Below, piece by piece: positions 10,756 to 19,499 of a stretch of DNA of 64,000 bases (positions are counted from its first letter, which is position 1; every line of letters begins with the position of its first letter). Both the position numbers and the translations under genes were made by a program. Under the pieces are notes generated by a model, which saw only the letters and a list, made by a program, of their open reading frames with translations, had not been told where the DNA came from and did no database searches. Origin of the DNA: Trichostrongylus colubriformis (taxonomy: Eukaryota; Nematoda; Chromadorea; Rhabditida; Trichostrongylidae); NCBI GenBank assembly GCA_963978905.1, contig OZ022259.1, positions 28,125,994 to 28,189,993 on the forward strand, written 5' to 3'.

Positions 10756-12732
10756 CTAATCACGGATATACCGTTCCAAATCATTTGTCGGGACGACGGC
10801 TCGGATTGATCTGGCCCAGTCGACGACACGCTTCCAGGACGGCACGGCTTCGAGCGAGGCGACGTGCCCGAGGACGAACTGGCCATGGCGGCATCGAGAC
10901 ATTGCGACGTTCATCCGTTTGTAGTCGCCGAGGAAGTCAGCTGAAGTGGGCGAAAAGTCGGTACGGGTAGTCAAGAGTATAACTACCCCTTTTTCTCTTC
11001 CTTGGACCGAGTCGACGGTCGTGAGCTCCACTTCCAGCTGCTCCAACTCGTCTTCGAGGCGCAGCGATTGCTCTCTGTAAAACGAGATGACACAGAGTTG
11101 ATCAGGGCTGAGGTTCCTGGGAAGAAGAAGCTTTATTAATCGAATGCAAGCTCGCCCTTCATTGATATTGGAGTGTGACCGACTAGCAGCTTTCACCGAG
11201 GTGCCATCTACGTTGATAAACATAAATGGCACGGCGGGGTTTGGAAAGTGCATAGCGAACAGAAGCAGCTGGCGCGACGCGGGGTCAGCTCCACTAATGA
11301 GAGCACCATCGTACGCGACGATGTTAGGCAACGCGTTCAGCGACGGGTGAGCTCTGAAGGTAGTGACCAGCGGGGCTACGGGCACCGCGTTTGCTTCCAC
11401 CAAGACAGACATCACACCGCGTGCCTCGTAGCGAGCCGGGTTCGCGCTTCGCAAGCAGCGAACGTGTGGTTCCAGTTGGTGGACGTCTCCGATGAACAGC
11501 TGGCGCGAGTCGGGGAACCGGGTGGCCCCTGCCGCTAATGCCGGTTCCGGTATCTGTGACGCCTCGTCACTGATCACTGTGCCGAACATACTCTTGTACG
11601 GGAAGAATATGCCGCCATCGGAGTGTGTTGAGCAGTGATGCTGTCGTGAGGCAGATGATCGCCGGACGGTGCACCCTAAACATGAGGCGAATCCTTTGTT
11701 TTTCATCGATCGTGATACCGCCTTTTCCGCTATCTCGTATTCGTGTTGCTCCTCCTCAGACAAAGAATCTTTCAGTTCTAAAAGGTATTCTTCGAGGAGC
11801 TCACGTTGCGTTTCGAACGCCGAGCAAAACTTCTTTTCTTCTTCAGTGAGCCGAGCCGCGTGGTTCTCTCCTAAAGCTTTTAATATATTATTTAAGTCAA
11901 CCCCCGTAGGGTACAAATTTTCATTTGCCACTGTATCGGAGAGATACCGCACTACCTGTAGAGACCGGAAGTCATCCAACGACAACAAGGTCTCCGCAAA
12001 CTGGGCTACCGCCGCGTTGGTTGTTGCCGTCACGAGTACGGCCGATGACGGTCGCGATGCGATGAGAGCCGCTATAATAGCACCTACCACTGTCTTACCT
12101 GTACCGAAAGCGGCTTGGATGGCTACCACTGGATGGTTGCCAATGGCGAGGCGGATGGCCTCGGGCTGATCGCTCGTCATGTTGACCGTGTTCCCTCGCA
12201 TCTGAAATGAAGACGCCACCACCACCTGGGTTTCGGCGCGTTGCTCTTGCGATGGTCCGAACTGAGTGCGTCCATTTACCGCATCTACAATCTTACCTGC
12301 TAGAGAGGAAGCATCCAAGTCGGCATAAATATGCGTGCGCGATATGGCCTCGTAGGTGGGGTTCGCTTGGCTTGTTTGCTTACCGAGACGGGCTTCGATC
12401 TCCGCGAACGTCACCACGGGGGTGTTGCGTCCGTGCTTGCACATCTCCTCGAGGACCGCCCTGTGAGACCAAGAGAACGCCTTAATGGTAATCCACAAGG
12501 CTCGCTGCTCGGTCAGAGCCTCGACGTCGACCACCTTTGCGCGGGCAGGGTGTTTGACCCCTGAACACGTAATGCCACCGGGCGCTGAACGGTTCAGCCG
12601 GCTTCCAAGGGCATCTCGTTGAGGATGAACGTGAGCCTTGACGGGTAGTGATGGTTGCGGGACATCGTCGCGGTGACACGATGCGAACGACGATCGTCGT
12701 CTGCGGAGTTGAGTGCGGCGAGAGCTGAACAA
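10756..12732 (-). CDS. UPF1-like superfamily 1 helicase domain encoded inside the LTR element
   Basis: A 658-codon intronless frame. Motifs in order: Q-like SDQPEAIRLA (187-196), Walker A GTGKT (210-214), Walker B DEASQ (389-393), motif III GDVHQLEP (415-422), TTFRAHPSLN (457-466), motif V TVDSVQGRE (572-580) and motif VI RMNVAMSRCRHG (606-617). The DEA(S/A)Q box and VDSVQG wording are those of UPF1/DNA2-like RNA/DNA helicases. About the first 65 residues look out of frame; coding continuity with the upstream frame needs a shift between 12594 and 12732. Residues about 342-371 are read out of frame between two compensating shifts (see findings). The gene lies between integrase and the polypurine tract on the element's strand, so it appears to be element cargo. 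Its function there is unknown; unwinding of element RNA or evasion of RNA surveillance are guesses. Confidence 0.8.
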   Translation of the reverse strand: MFSSRRTQLRRRRSSFASCHRDDVPQPSLPVKAHVHPQRDALGSRLNRSAPGGITCSGVKHPARAKVVDVEALTEQRALWITIKAFSWSHRAVLEEMCKHGRNTPVVTFAEIEARLGKQTSQANPTYEAISRTHIYADLDASSLAGKIVDAVNGRTQFGPSQEQRAETQVVVASSFQMRGNTVNMTSDQPEAIRLAIGNHPVVAIQAAFGTGKTVVGAIIAALIASRPSSAVLVTATTNAAVAQFAETLLSLDDFRSLQVVRYLSDTVANENLYPTGVDLNNILKALGENHAARLTEEEKKFCSAFETQRELLEEYLLELKDSLSEEEQHEYEIAEKAVSRSMKNKGFASCLGCTVRRSSASRQHHCSTHSDGGIFFPYKSMFGTVISDEASQIPEPALAAGATRFPDSRQLFIGDVHQLEPHVRCLRSANPARYEARGVMSVLVEANAVPVAPLVTTFRAHPSLNALPNIVAYDGALISGADPASRQLLLFAMHFPNPAVPFMFINVDGTSVKAASRSHSNINEGRACIRLIKLLLPRNLSPDQLCVISFYREQSLRLEDELEQLEVELTTVDSVQGREKGVVILLTTRTDFSPTSADFLGDYKRMNVAMSRCRHGQFVLGHVASLEAVPSWKRVVDWARSIRAVVPTNDLERYIRD

Positions 12733-13871
12733 GCTATATTAAACACCTTGGACATACGTACCCTGGCGTCTTCGTGCTGCAGGTTGTAGTTCACGAATTG
12801 ATCGGCCCTGTCGACCAACCAGGCCCGCTCCACGGATTTCAACTTCCATACGCGGAGTGGCACGATTCCTTCGTCCGGATGCATTGGCAGGAACTGCATG
12901 GCGAAGCTGCAAAGTTGTTTGCGCGCGGATATCAATACTGGCGACTCTGAAAAGCGCATGGCACAAGAAACATTGGCGCGCGTTTCTGCCATGACGAGCT
13001 CGTCCTCTCTTGCACGGTTCAAGGCGAACTCGCATATTGAGTGCGTCAGTGTGACAGCGTCAGGGGCGCCTTCGAACACCGCCTTCAGCGACGCGACTGC
13101 GCCCCCCCCCCCGCGTGAGCTTCTTATAGAGAATGATCCCGAGACCGGATCGGGGAGCGTAATTGGGGTGACCAGCGAGAAGCAGGCCACGCGCCAAAAG
13201 AACGCTGAATTGCTGTCCAGCACCGTAGTCCGCGGGACGCGTGATTCCGTGAGAACCCCGGCACAATGGTTCAAAGCCTGTAAAGTCGGTTTAACATCAT
13301 AGACCCAGACGTAGTCCTTGACGGACATACGCCCCTTATTAAAACCTCGCAAACCTGTAAGGTGGTTGATGGCGTACTGGTCCAGGATGATGCAGTGCAG
13401 GTCGCGACGGTCTGGGCCCACGATGAAGAAATCCCTGGCTTCGAGCACGACCTCTGTGCCCCATCCCGTGGAAACTACCTGATAAAGCACGGGACGGTGC
13501 CTTTCTCGCGTAGTTGGATCGATTGTGTGCTGTCGAAGATCGTCCGTATTTTCGGGGATTTCCGCAACGTCCCTGTCCTCGTAACGGTTGTTCTGGATGT
13601 CGTTGATCATCGATTGAGTGACCCAGCGGAAATTGATCGATTCTTCCAGATGCTGCAGTTTGATGAACGGAATCGGCTCCGTGTATGGGTCCGCACGAAC
13701 TACAAATTTCGGGAACAGCGATCGAGTGAAACTCGTGCTCATGTACCCGGCATCTGGAAGTTGAGGGTACACCTCGAGAGGCAACTCATAGGTGACTTTA
13801 TTATCTCCGAACCTCCCCATGTCGCGTGGGCGGGGTTTGACGTATCGGGCCCACGGATGGAAGTCGATCAA
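12594..13871 (-). CDS. Middle part of the accessory helicase ORF (N-terminal extension)
   Basis: A 425-codon frame without a domain I recognise. It has an ordinary globular composition, with several Trp and Cys residues. It is in the same frame as the disordered segment 13899-14699, separated only by one TAG at 13899-13901, and it overlaps the helicase frame by about 140 bases in a different phase. The simplest reading is one ancestral ORF of roughly 1,300 codons. A 13-base C run near 13107 (RGGGGA in this frame) is a likely slippage site. Confidence 0.55.
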   Translation of the reverse strand: MIDFHPWARYVKPRPRDMGRFGDNKVTYELPLEVYPQLPDAGYMSTSFTRSLFPKFVVRADPYTEPIPFIKLQHLEESINFRWVTQSMINDIQNNRYEDRDVAEIPENTDDLRQHTIDPTTRERHRPVLYQVVSTGWGTEVVLEARDFFIVGPDRRDLHCIILDQYAINHLTGLRGFNKGRMSVKDYVWVYDVKPTLQALNHCAGVLTESRVPRTTVLDSNSAFFWRVACFSLVTPITLPDPVSGSFSIRSSRGGGGAVASLKAVFEGAPDAVTLTHSICEFALNRAREDELVMAETRANVSCAMRFSESPVLISARKQLCSFAMQFLPMHPDEGIVPLRVWKLKSVERAWLVDRADQFVNYNLQHEDARVRMSKVFNIACSALAALNSADDDRRSHRVTATMSRNHHYPSRLTFILNEMPLEAG

Positions 13872-13898
13872 ATAGTGGGTATAGTTTGCCGGCGTCTC

Positions 13899-14699
13899 CT
13901 AGGGGAGTTGCGGAGGACCTCCGAGATATGATGGCTCCGAAGATGGCACCGACAAGCGGGCAACCGGGACGCGGCCACGTCTGCCGTGACGACGTGTGCG
14001 TCCGCTTCCGCGGACTTCACGGGAGTTACCCTTCCCTCGCACCGATGAAGTTGGCGCGGCCTGTGGGTTATTTGAGCTTGAAGGTACCCGGGACGGTGGA
14101 AATCCGACGGGTCCGAATGGCACTGGAGAAGCTGCTGGTGAGGGTGGAGGAGCCGCCGCTTCGGAGCGCTGGATACTCAAATCCTCCATGGACTGAGCGA
14201 GGTTAGCCTCCGACGGTGGGGAAGTCGAAGATGACTTGTCCTGGCGTCCGTTAGATTTGTCGTCGGAGGCCAGTAGTGCTTCTTCTGAGAGGTCCAAAGG
14301 TCGGGAAATGAGACCGGCCGTAGTCTCAGGCATGCGGCTCACCGGCTTTGTCGCCGGGGCTGGTGAAGAAGTTCCGCTTGAGGAACTATCCACACTCATA
14401 TTTTCAATTGAGTAGTCCGAGTCTTGGGAGAACGGGCGACGAGGATTCCTCGGCTCGGGAGATCGCTCTGAGGCGTCTACTACCGAGGTGTCCATAGAAA
14501 CCTCTTCGGGGAACAAATCTACGTTGGGACCGGTACCCGCTTCTGCGTTGGCTGGAATCGCTGTGAATTTATCTGAATTCAACTCTGTGTTATGTTGAAA
14601 GTCTATGCTTGGAGTGGAACCCGGTTCTGTGGTAGAACAAGTAAGAGTACCTGTATCCGCGGGAGATGGTTTTTGAACGTTGCATGATTGCATCAACAC
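13899..14699 (-). CDS. Ser/Pro-rich disordered N-terminal segment of the accessory ORF
   Basis: 266 codons rich in Ser, Pro, Asp and Glu, ending in a basic patch (RGKGNSREVRGSGRTRRHGR) that resembles RNA-binding RG-rich tails. It starts 243 bases beyond the integrase stop. It ends at a TAG; the same frame stays open beyond it into 12594-13871. No family is recognised. The acidic/serine then basic layout fits an N-terminal regulatory or RNA-binding tail, which is inference. Confidence 0.5.
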   Translation of the reverse strand: MLMQSCNVQKPSPADTGTLTCSTTEPGSTPSIDFQHNTELNSDKFTAIPANAEAGTGPNVDLFPEEVSMDTSVVDASERSPEPRNPRRPFSQDSDYSIENMSVDSSSSGTSSPAPATKPVSRMPETTAGLISRPLDLSEEALLASDDKSNGRQDKSSSTSPPSEANLAQSMEDLSIQRSEAAAPPPSPAASPVPFGPVGFPPSRVPSSSNNPQAAPTSSVRGKGNSREVRGSGRTRRHGRRGRVPVARLSVPSSEPSYLGGPPQLP

Positions 14700-14941
14700 G
14701 TGGGGTGTTTCGCCAAGTTTTCTGCAATGAGTGGTAATGAATTGGAGTCGGATCGAAACTGAGCGAGGTATATACGATGCGACGGTGACACGCGTTCGAG
14801 CAAGCGATGATCAGATTAATGGACGAAACTGGTAATCACTGAGGAATAGCATGAGATGATCAAACTGCAGGAAGATGATTTTGTAAGCAGGAAATTTTGA
14901 AGATGATTGGAATGCAGAAAAGGGGAAATCACTCGTTTTGT

Positions 14942-15667
14942 TTACACCAGACATGAAAGAATATGTGTAGGTCGTGGTTGACCGGATTGAAAAAGGTTTA
15001 TGTGGTGGACCAACCGGTCATACTGAAGTGCGACGAGAAAACGTGTATTATATGAATGACACGGTAAAGATTGCTCAGGAGTCTCTTGCTCCTCAATAAC
15101 GTGATGATTATAGCCGGGAAGCACTGACTCCGACGCGTTTGCGGCAGACAAGGCCTTTTGTTCTTCGATCGGGAGCCACGGAGAAGTGAAAACAGGACCC
15201 GATAACTCGAAGCATCGTTTTACCTGATTGAAGTGCACGCGTTTGAGAGCCGTTTGCGGAGCAGAGACGCTCACGATGGTGAGATGAGGGTGGTCTACAG
15301 CAACTACCCGGAACTGACCGAGCCACGTGTTACACAATTTGGATGAAAGTCCGATCTTGGGGGGGGGGGGGGGGAAATCGCGTAGGTAGACCCTGTCGCC
15401 CACATGGATAGGTAACGGCTGAAAGTGGGACTGATCGCTGACGCTTATATTTTCCCGTTGGCGGTCGTTAAAGGTGATTGCGGAACGCCAAGACGCGTGT
15501 AGTGTGGCAACTAAATTTTCTATGTACATACCTGCATCGTCCATAGAGGCTAGATGACGCTGCGAATCATGTTTGATGAGTAAGTCGATGTTGAAAACTG
15601 GATTTCTACCAAACATGAGGAAGAATGGAGTATTATTGGTACTGGAGTGAACTGAAGTGTTATACAT
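14942..15667 (-). CDS. Integrase C-terminal part of the LTR element
   Basis: Starts with YNTSVHSSTNNTPFFLMFGR, the standard Gypsy stretch just after the integrase catalytic core (Y-N...H..T...P..L.FG). A later VHVGDRVYLRDF-like segment (HVGDRVYL) marks the C-terminal DNA-binding barrel. A G/C run at 15360-15373 encodes a Pro run (FPPPPPK). The frame differs from the core frame 15682-16140, so a frameshift lies near 15670. Confidence 0.75.
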   Translation of the reverse strand: MYNTSVHSSTNNTPFFLMFGRNPVFNIDLLIKHDSQRHLASMDDAGMYIENLVATLHASWRSAITFNDRQRENISVSDQSHFQPLPIHVGDRVYLRDFPPPPPKIGLSSKLCNTWLGQFRVVAVDHPHLTIVSVSAPQTALKRVHFNQVKRCFELSGPVFTSPWLPIEEQKALSAANASESVLPGYNHHVIEEQETPEQSLPCHSYNTRFLVALQYDRLVHHINLFQSGQPRPTHILSCLV

Positions 15668-15681
15668 AAAAGTGCGAGCCG

Positions 15682-16140
15682 CTACATATTGATCCCAATC
15701 GAGTTGGTTTTCTGAGATATAGGCAGCAACATAGGGTGGAAAGTTGCAAGGACTCGCTCACAGGCCCCGTTGCCCTCGTGATGATATGGGGTGGTGAAGT
15801 ATCGGTTGATCTGCAGAAGGTGCCCCACTTCTGAAATAACCGCACCTATAAGGTAAGACGCGTTCTCTGAAATGAGCTGGGTCATTATGCCGAATTTCAG
15901 GATGCATTCCGACACTATTGCGTGGGCGACCGTAATCGCGGAGCAATCTGCAAGAGGTGTTGCGATCACATATTTGGAGAAGTGATCGATCATAGCCAGG
16001 ATATACTTGTTGCCAGCTTCGGATGTATGGAGAGGACCCGTTAGATCAACGTATACTTTATCAAAAATGGCGCCGCTAGTGACCGGGATCAGCTGTTGGC
16101 GATTCATCTGTTGGGTGCGCTTGCGTTGAATGCTTCGCAA
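15682..16140 (-). CDS. Integrase catalytic core of the LTR element, second Asp replaced
   Basis: The first catalytic Asp is in KVYVDLTGP, followed by the typical YILAMIDHFSKYV. The second position, normally S-D-(N/R)-(G/A), reads ISENAS, so Asp is replaced by Glu (codon 15865-15867). The Glu is in GNGACERV. The core is therefore complete in length but predicted to be catalytically dead. Confidence 0.8.
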   Translation of the reverse strand: MRSIQRKRTQQMNRQQLIPVTSGAIFDKVYVDLTGPLHTSEAGNKYILAMIDHFSKYVIATPLADCSAITVAHAIVSECILKFGIMTQLISENASYLIGAVISEVGHLLQINRYFTTPYHHEGNGACERVLATFHPMLLPISQKTNSIGINM

Positions 16141-16451
16141 GAGCGAACCAGAGCAAAGATATCCTCTGACATATGCGGCCAGGAGTACTTGCGCGATATC
16201 TTCGCTAATGTCTTGCGCCAGTTAAAATGACCGCCTGCTGTTGGGCTAGAGTGCAGTGCGAGGAAGACAGGTTCCCTCAACTCATCAGGTACGACCAGAC
16301 GTTTGAATCGTAATCCCGAGTGCGGTTTGCGGTCGACGTAGTAGAGGCACCCATTTTTCTGAACGGAGCACTTCTCTGCGATTGACAGCAGAAAAGGCTT
16401 TTGTGCCTCGTCGACGCGGGCTGGAAGGCGCTGGGTCTCTATGAGCGACAT
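16104..16451 (-). CDS. Integrase N-terminal H2C2 zinc-binding region of the LTR element
   Basis: LHSSPTAGGHFNWRKTLAKI followed by YSWPHMSEDI and VRSCEAF is the Gypsy H2C2 integrase zinc domain. The usual second Cys (C..C) is not seen: CEAFN in place of CxxC. It overlaps the catalytic-core frame by 37 bases in another phase, so a frameshift separates them. Confidence 0.7.
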   Translation of the reverse strand: MSLIETQRLPARVDEAQKPFLLSIAEKCSVQKNGCLYYVDRKPHSGLRFKRLVVPDELREPVFLALHSSPTAGGHFNWRKTLAKISRKYSWPHMSEDIFALVRSCEAFNASAPNR

Positions 16452-16526
16452 GATGGCAGAGCAAAGTTCGTCTTGTTTTTGTTCAACGAGTGCGTCATAG
16501 GGACGAATAGCGCCCGGTGGACCAAG

Positions 16527-17859
16527 TCACAATACCGAAGGATGCACTGAGCAACCTACAAGATTAACGCTGACGGGAAACTCAATGATATCCTCTGACT
16601 CGGGAGTACCGTCTTTGAACTGCACCTTCTTGTTAACTACGCGGGATAACGCATCAGCTACCACGTTGGACGACCCTTTGAGATATTTTATGCTGTTGTC
16701 ACAGCTCTGCAGTTCGATCACCCATCGCGTGAGGTTGTCATGTGTTTTATTATGTGTGAGAAGGTAGGTAAGCGGTCGATGATCGGACAGGATCGTGGTG
16801 TGGTTACCATAAATTACCGGACGAAAGAAGCGGAGTGCGCTTCTTATTGCGAAAAGCCCAATGTGCGTGGGGCTCCATTTACGAGAGTCCGAGAGGGCTT
16901 TACTGAAATATCCTACCGCTGCCAACTGTGTAGGCGAATCGGAACAGGTCTGGAGAAGGGCGGCACCCACCGCAAGCTGACTACCGTCGGTATGTAAGAA
17001 GAATTCCTTGTCCTGGGGAAAGGCTAAGCACGGTTTCGACGTCAGCATGAGTTTAAGTCGCTGAAAGGCTTCCTCCTGCTCGGGGCCCCACGTAAATTTC
17101 ACCTTGTCCTTGAGTAACGCATAAAGCGGCGAAGCTATGAAAGCGAAATTAGCGATGAACTTACGGAAGAAGTTCATACCCACAAAGCCTTTCACTTCCT
17201 TTGTCGTTGTCGGAGTCGGGAAGTTACGAATAGCGCTGATGTTGCGATCGGCCGGAGAATAGCGATTGTCAGACAGTTCATGTCCTAAAAAGTTGATCTT
17301 AGAACGAGCTATCTCAGTTAATTTCTTTCCTGAAGCTTTGATATTATGTAATCGAAATTGATGCAAAACCTTGCGCAGAGAGTCGAGATCGCTGGGAAAA
17401 TCTTTGTAGAATATTACGATGTCGTCCAGGTACGTCAGGTAATTGTCCTCTAGACCGGCCAGGATTCGGGCCATACGCGACAAAAGTAAGCGCCGGCGTT
17501 TTTTAGGCCAAACGGGAGATATACCAACTGGTAGACACCTCTATGGGTCACCCAGCCGCATTTTTCTTGACTTTCTGGTGACAGTAGGAGCGCATGTACC
17601 CCGATGCTAAATCTAGGGTGGTGTAGTATTTGTGACCTGAAATTTTGGCTAGGATGTCATCATTCCGCGGGAGCGGATAATGATCTGGTACCGTAACCTC
17701 GTTAAGCGGGCAGAAGTCCAGACAGACACGCAACGAGCCGTCTTTCTTTTTAACGAAGACTGTGTTATGGACCCACGGTGTATCGCTTTCGACGATTCTA
17801 CCTGCGCGGAGCAACTTGTTGATGTGATTGTCCAACTCTTTTTGAAACTTCAAGGGCAC
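16527..17859 (-). CDS. Reverse transcriptase and RNase H of the LTR element (frameshifted)
   Basis: Two frames. 17859-17548 carries the RT fingers (FVKKKDGSLRVCLDF, TTLDLASGY). 17483-16527 carries the YLDDIVIF catalytic motif, the connection (FLGHELSD) and RNase H (LHTDGSQLAVGAALLQ, then SDHRPLTYLL and VADALSRV). The wording is Ty3/Gypsy. A shift of frame between 17548 and 17483 splits the palm, so the copy cannot make a full enzyme. No additional domain is seen between RT and RNase H. Confidence 0.88.
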
Positions 17860-17986
17860 ACGTGGAGGACGATACCTATGTGGTGGAGTATCCGTAGTGG
17901 TTTGATAACTATTTCGCTTCCCTCGTAGGAGCCTAAATCATAGGTACTAGTAGAAGTTCGATCGCGAAACTCGTGGAACAGTTGCG

Positions 17987-19450
17987 CTAATTGTTCCCGC
18001 TACTGTCGGAAACCTCTGCATGTGAGAGGTCGAGCCATTCCGGCTTTGAACACGTCTTTGTAGTGGGGCGGACAGCCTCGTCAGTTATGGTTCCAACCAG
18101 CGGTATGGAACCTGCGTAAGGCGACATAGTGAATGTGCCGGAGGATAGTTCGTGAACTCGCACTGCCATAGATATGTGCTGCCCTTTATACAGCACCTCT
18201 GGGTGGGCGGAAGGATTAGCTATGAGTAGCCGTGAGGATCCGGAGCGAATTACAGCTGGGGTTACCATAAGGGAGCGTTCCGCCAGCTGGTCATGCTGGG
18301 TGGTTAGCACCAGGGACACATCATCATCGGTGTCCGTGTGGCATGGTACCAACGTTTCTGTTGATGGAGGTAAGACCATAGTACTGGAATTACTACGCGC
18401 GTACTGGAATTTGCTCATTGCAGGGCACAGGCTCGCCTGGACGAGCTGCACACAGAATCTTAACCTGCTCGTCCGCCATAGAAAAGGTGCGCGTACGGTA
18501 ATCGATGGTCCACAGGGGTAATAGCCGAAGGAGGTCATTGCCCAAGATGATGTTGTAAGAATCCGCCACATCTGGTATGCTTAAAGGAATCGTCCACGGA
18601 AAATGCGTTTTTGTGTTACCCATACGTTTAGGTTGTATTTGCCTAATGTGGGCCTCATGCAAAATTTCACGCGAAAAAAATGCGAATCTGGCTGAGATAC
18701 AGCACCACAAAGTGTGGTCCCAGTGGGCGGGGCCTAAGAGTAAAAGCCTCGTCCCGTGGTACGCCGCCGTTGGGAACGAAGAGTGGGACTGTTTACGAAA
18801 CTTTCTGCTCCTACAATGCTTCTTGGGCCCCGCCCACTGGGACCGCTTTTTGTGGTGCTGTATCTCAGCCAGATTCGCATTTTTTCGCGTGAAATTTTGC
18901 ATGAGGCCCACATTAGGCAAATACAACATAAACGTATGGGTAACGCAAAAACGCATTTTCCGTGGACGATTCTTTTAAGGACTCTGTGAAGTGAACTGGG
19001 TGTTCGAAAGATAATGACCCGACTTGGAAACGCAGCAAAGCAACGCCTAGCAATCGGATGGGTATTCCGGCCATGCCTACGGCGCTGGAAATCTCGCTTG
19101 GCGACAAGCCAAAGATACCAAAGAGAGGAGCAGTGGCCGCAGCAGTTACTGTGATAGAGGCGCCCGTGTCCACGAGAGCAAGGACATGAATGTCATTAAC
19201 CTTGATGGGGATTTGAGCCACAAAGTAGCGATCAGTATCCGCTAGAGCTAACACGTTGACAAAACTCATAATTGCGCGGGGTGGCCACGAGTTCGTCGCG
19301 TCGATAGCTAATTTCGGAAGTTCAATCATCTCACCGCGAGTTCGCGCAGGAGAGATAGGCACCGTAATCGAAGGCGGCGAGGCAGCAGAAGCTGGCCGAG
19401 GGAAAAACCAAGCTAATCGCAACAGGTTTTTGTATTGGGGCAACCGCCCG
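17987..19450 (-). pseudogene. Retropepsin region of the LTR element, split by an insertion
   Basis: The catalytic loop VLALVDTGASITV lies in the frame 19716-18913. The C-terminal part (NIILGNDLL...WTIDYR) lies in the frame 18571-17987 and its neighbour 18956-18393. Between them sits a 390-bp fold-back element at 18585-18974; outside it the two halves resume in step at the duplicated TTAA. The following 17987-18400 stretch links protease to RT and has no domain I recognise. Confidence 0.8.
18585..18974. mobile_element. piggyBac-like fold-back element (copy 1), inserted in the retropepsin gene
   Basis: Flanked by TTAA at 18581-18584 and 18975-18978. Ends are inverted repeats starting A(G/A)GAATCGTCCACGG; the arms pair over about 150 bases each (shared CTGGCTGAGATACAGCACCAC). 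No transposase is encoded. TTAA duplication is the signature of piggyBac-type transposition. A relative lies at 38043-38419. Confidence 0.88.
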
Positions 19451-19499
19451 GGACAGTACAAATAGATGAATAGAAAAATAATAGATAACAGCACTTTGC

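Noticed and set aside
12898..13931. Plus-strand frames of 134 and 189 codons
   Set aside because: They are antisense to the accessory ORF of the LTR element and carry no domain.
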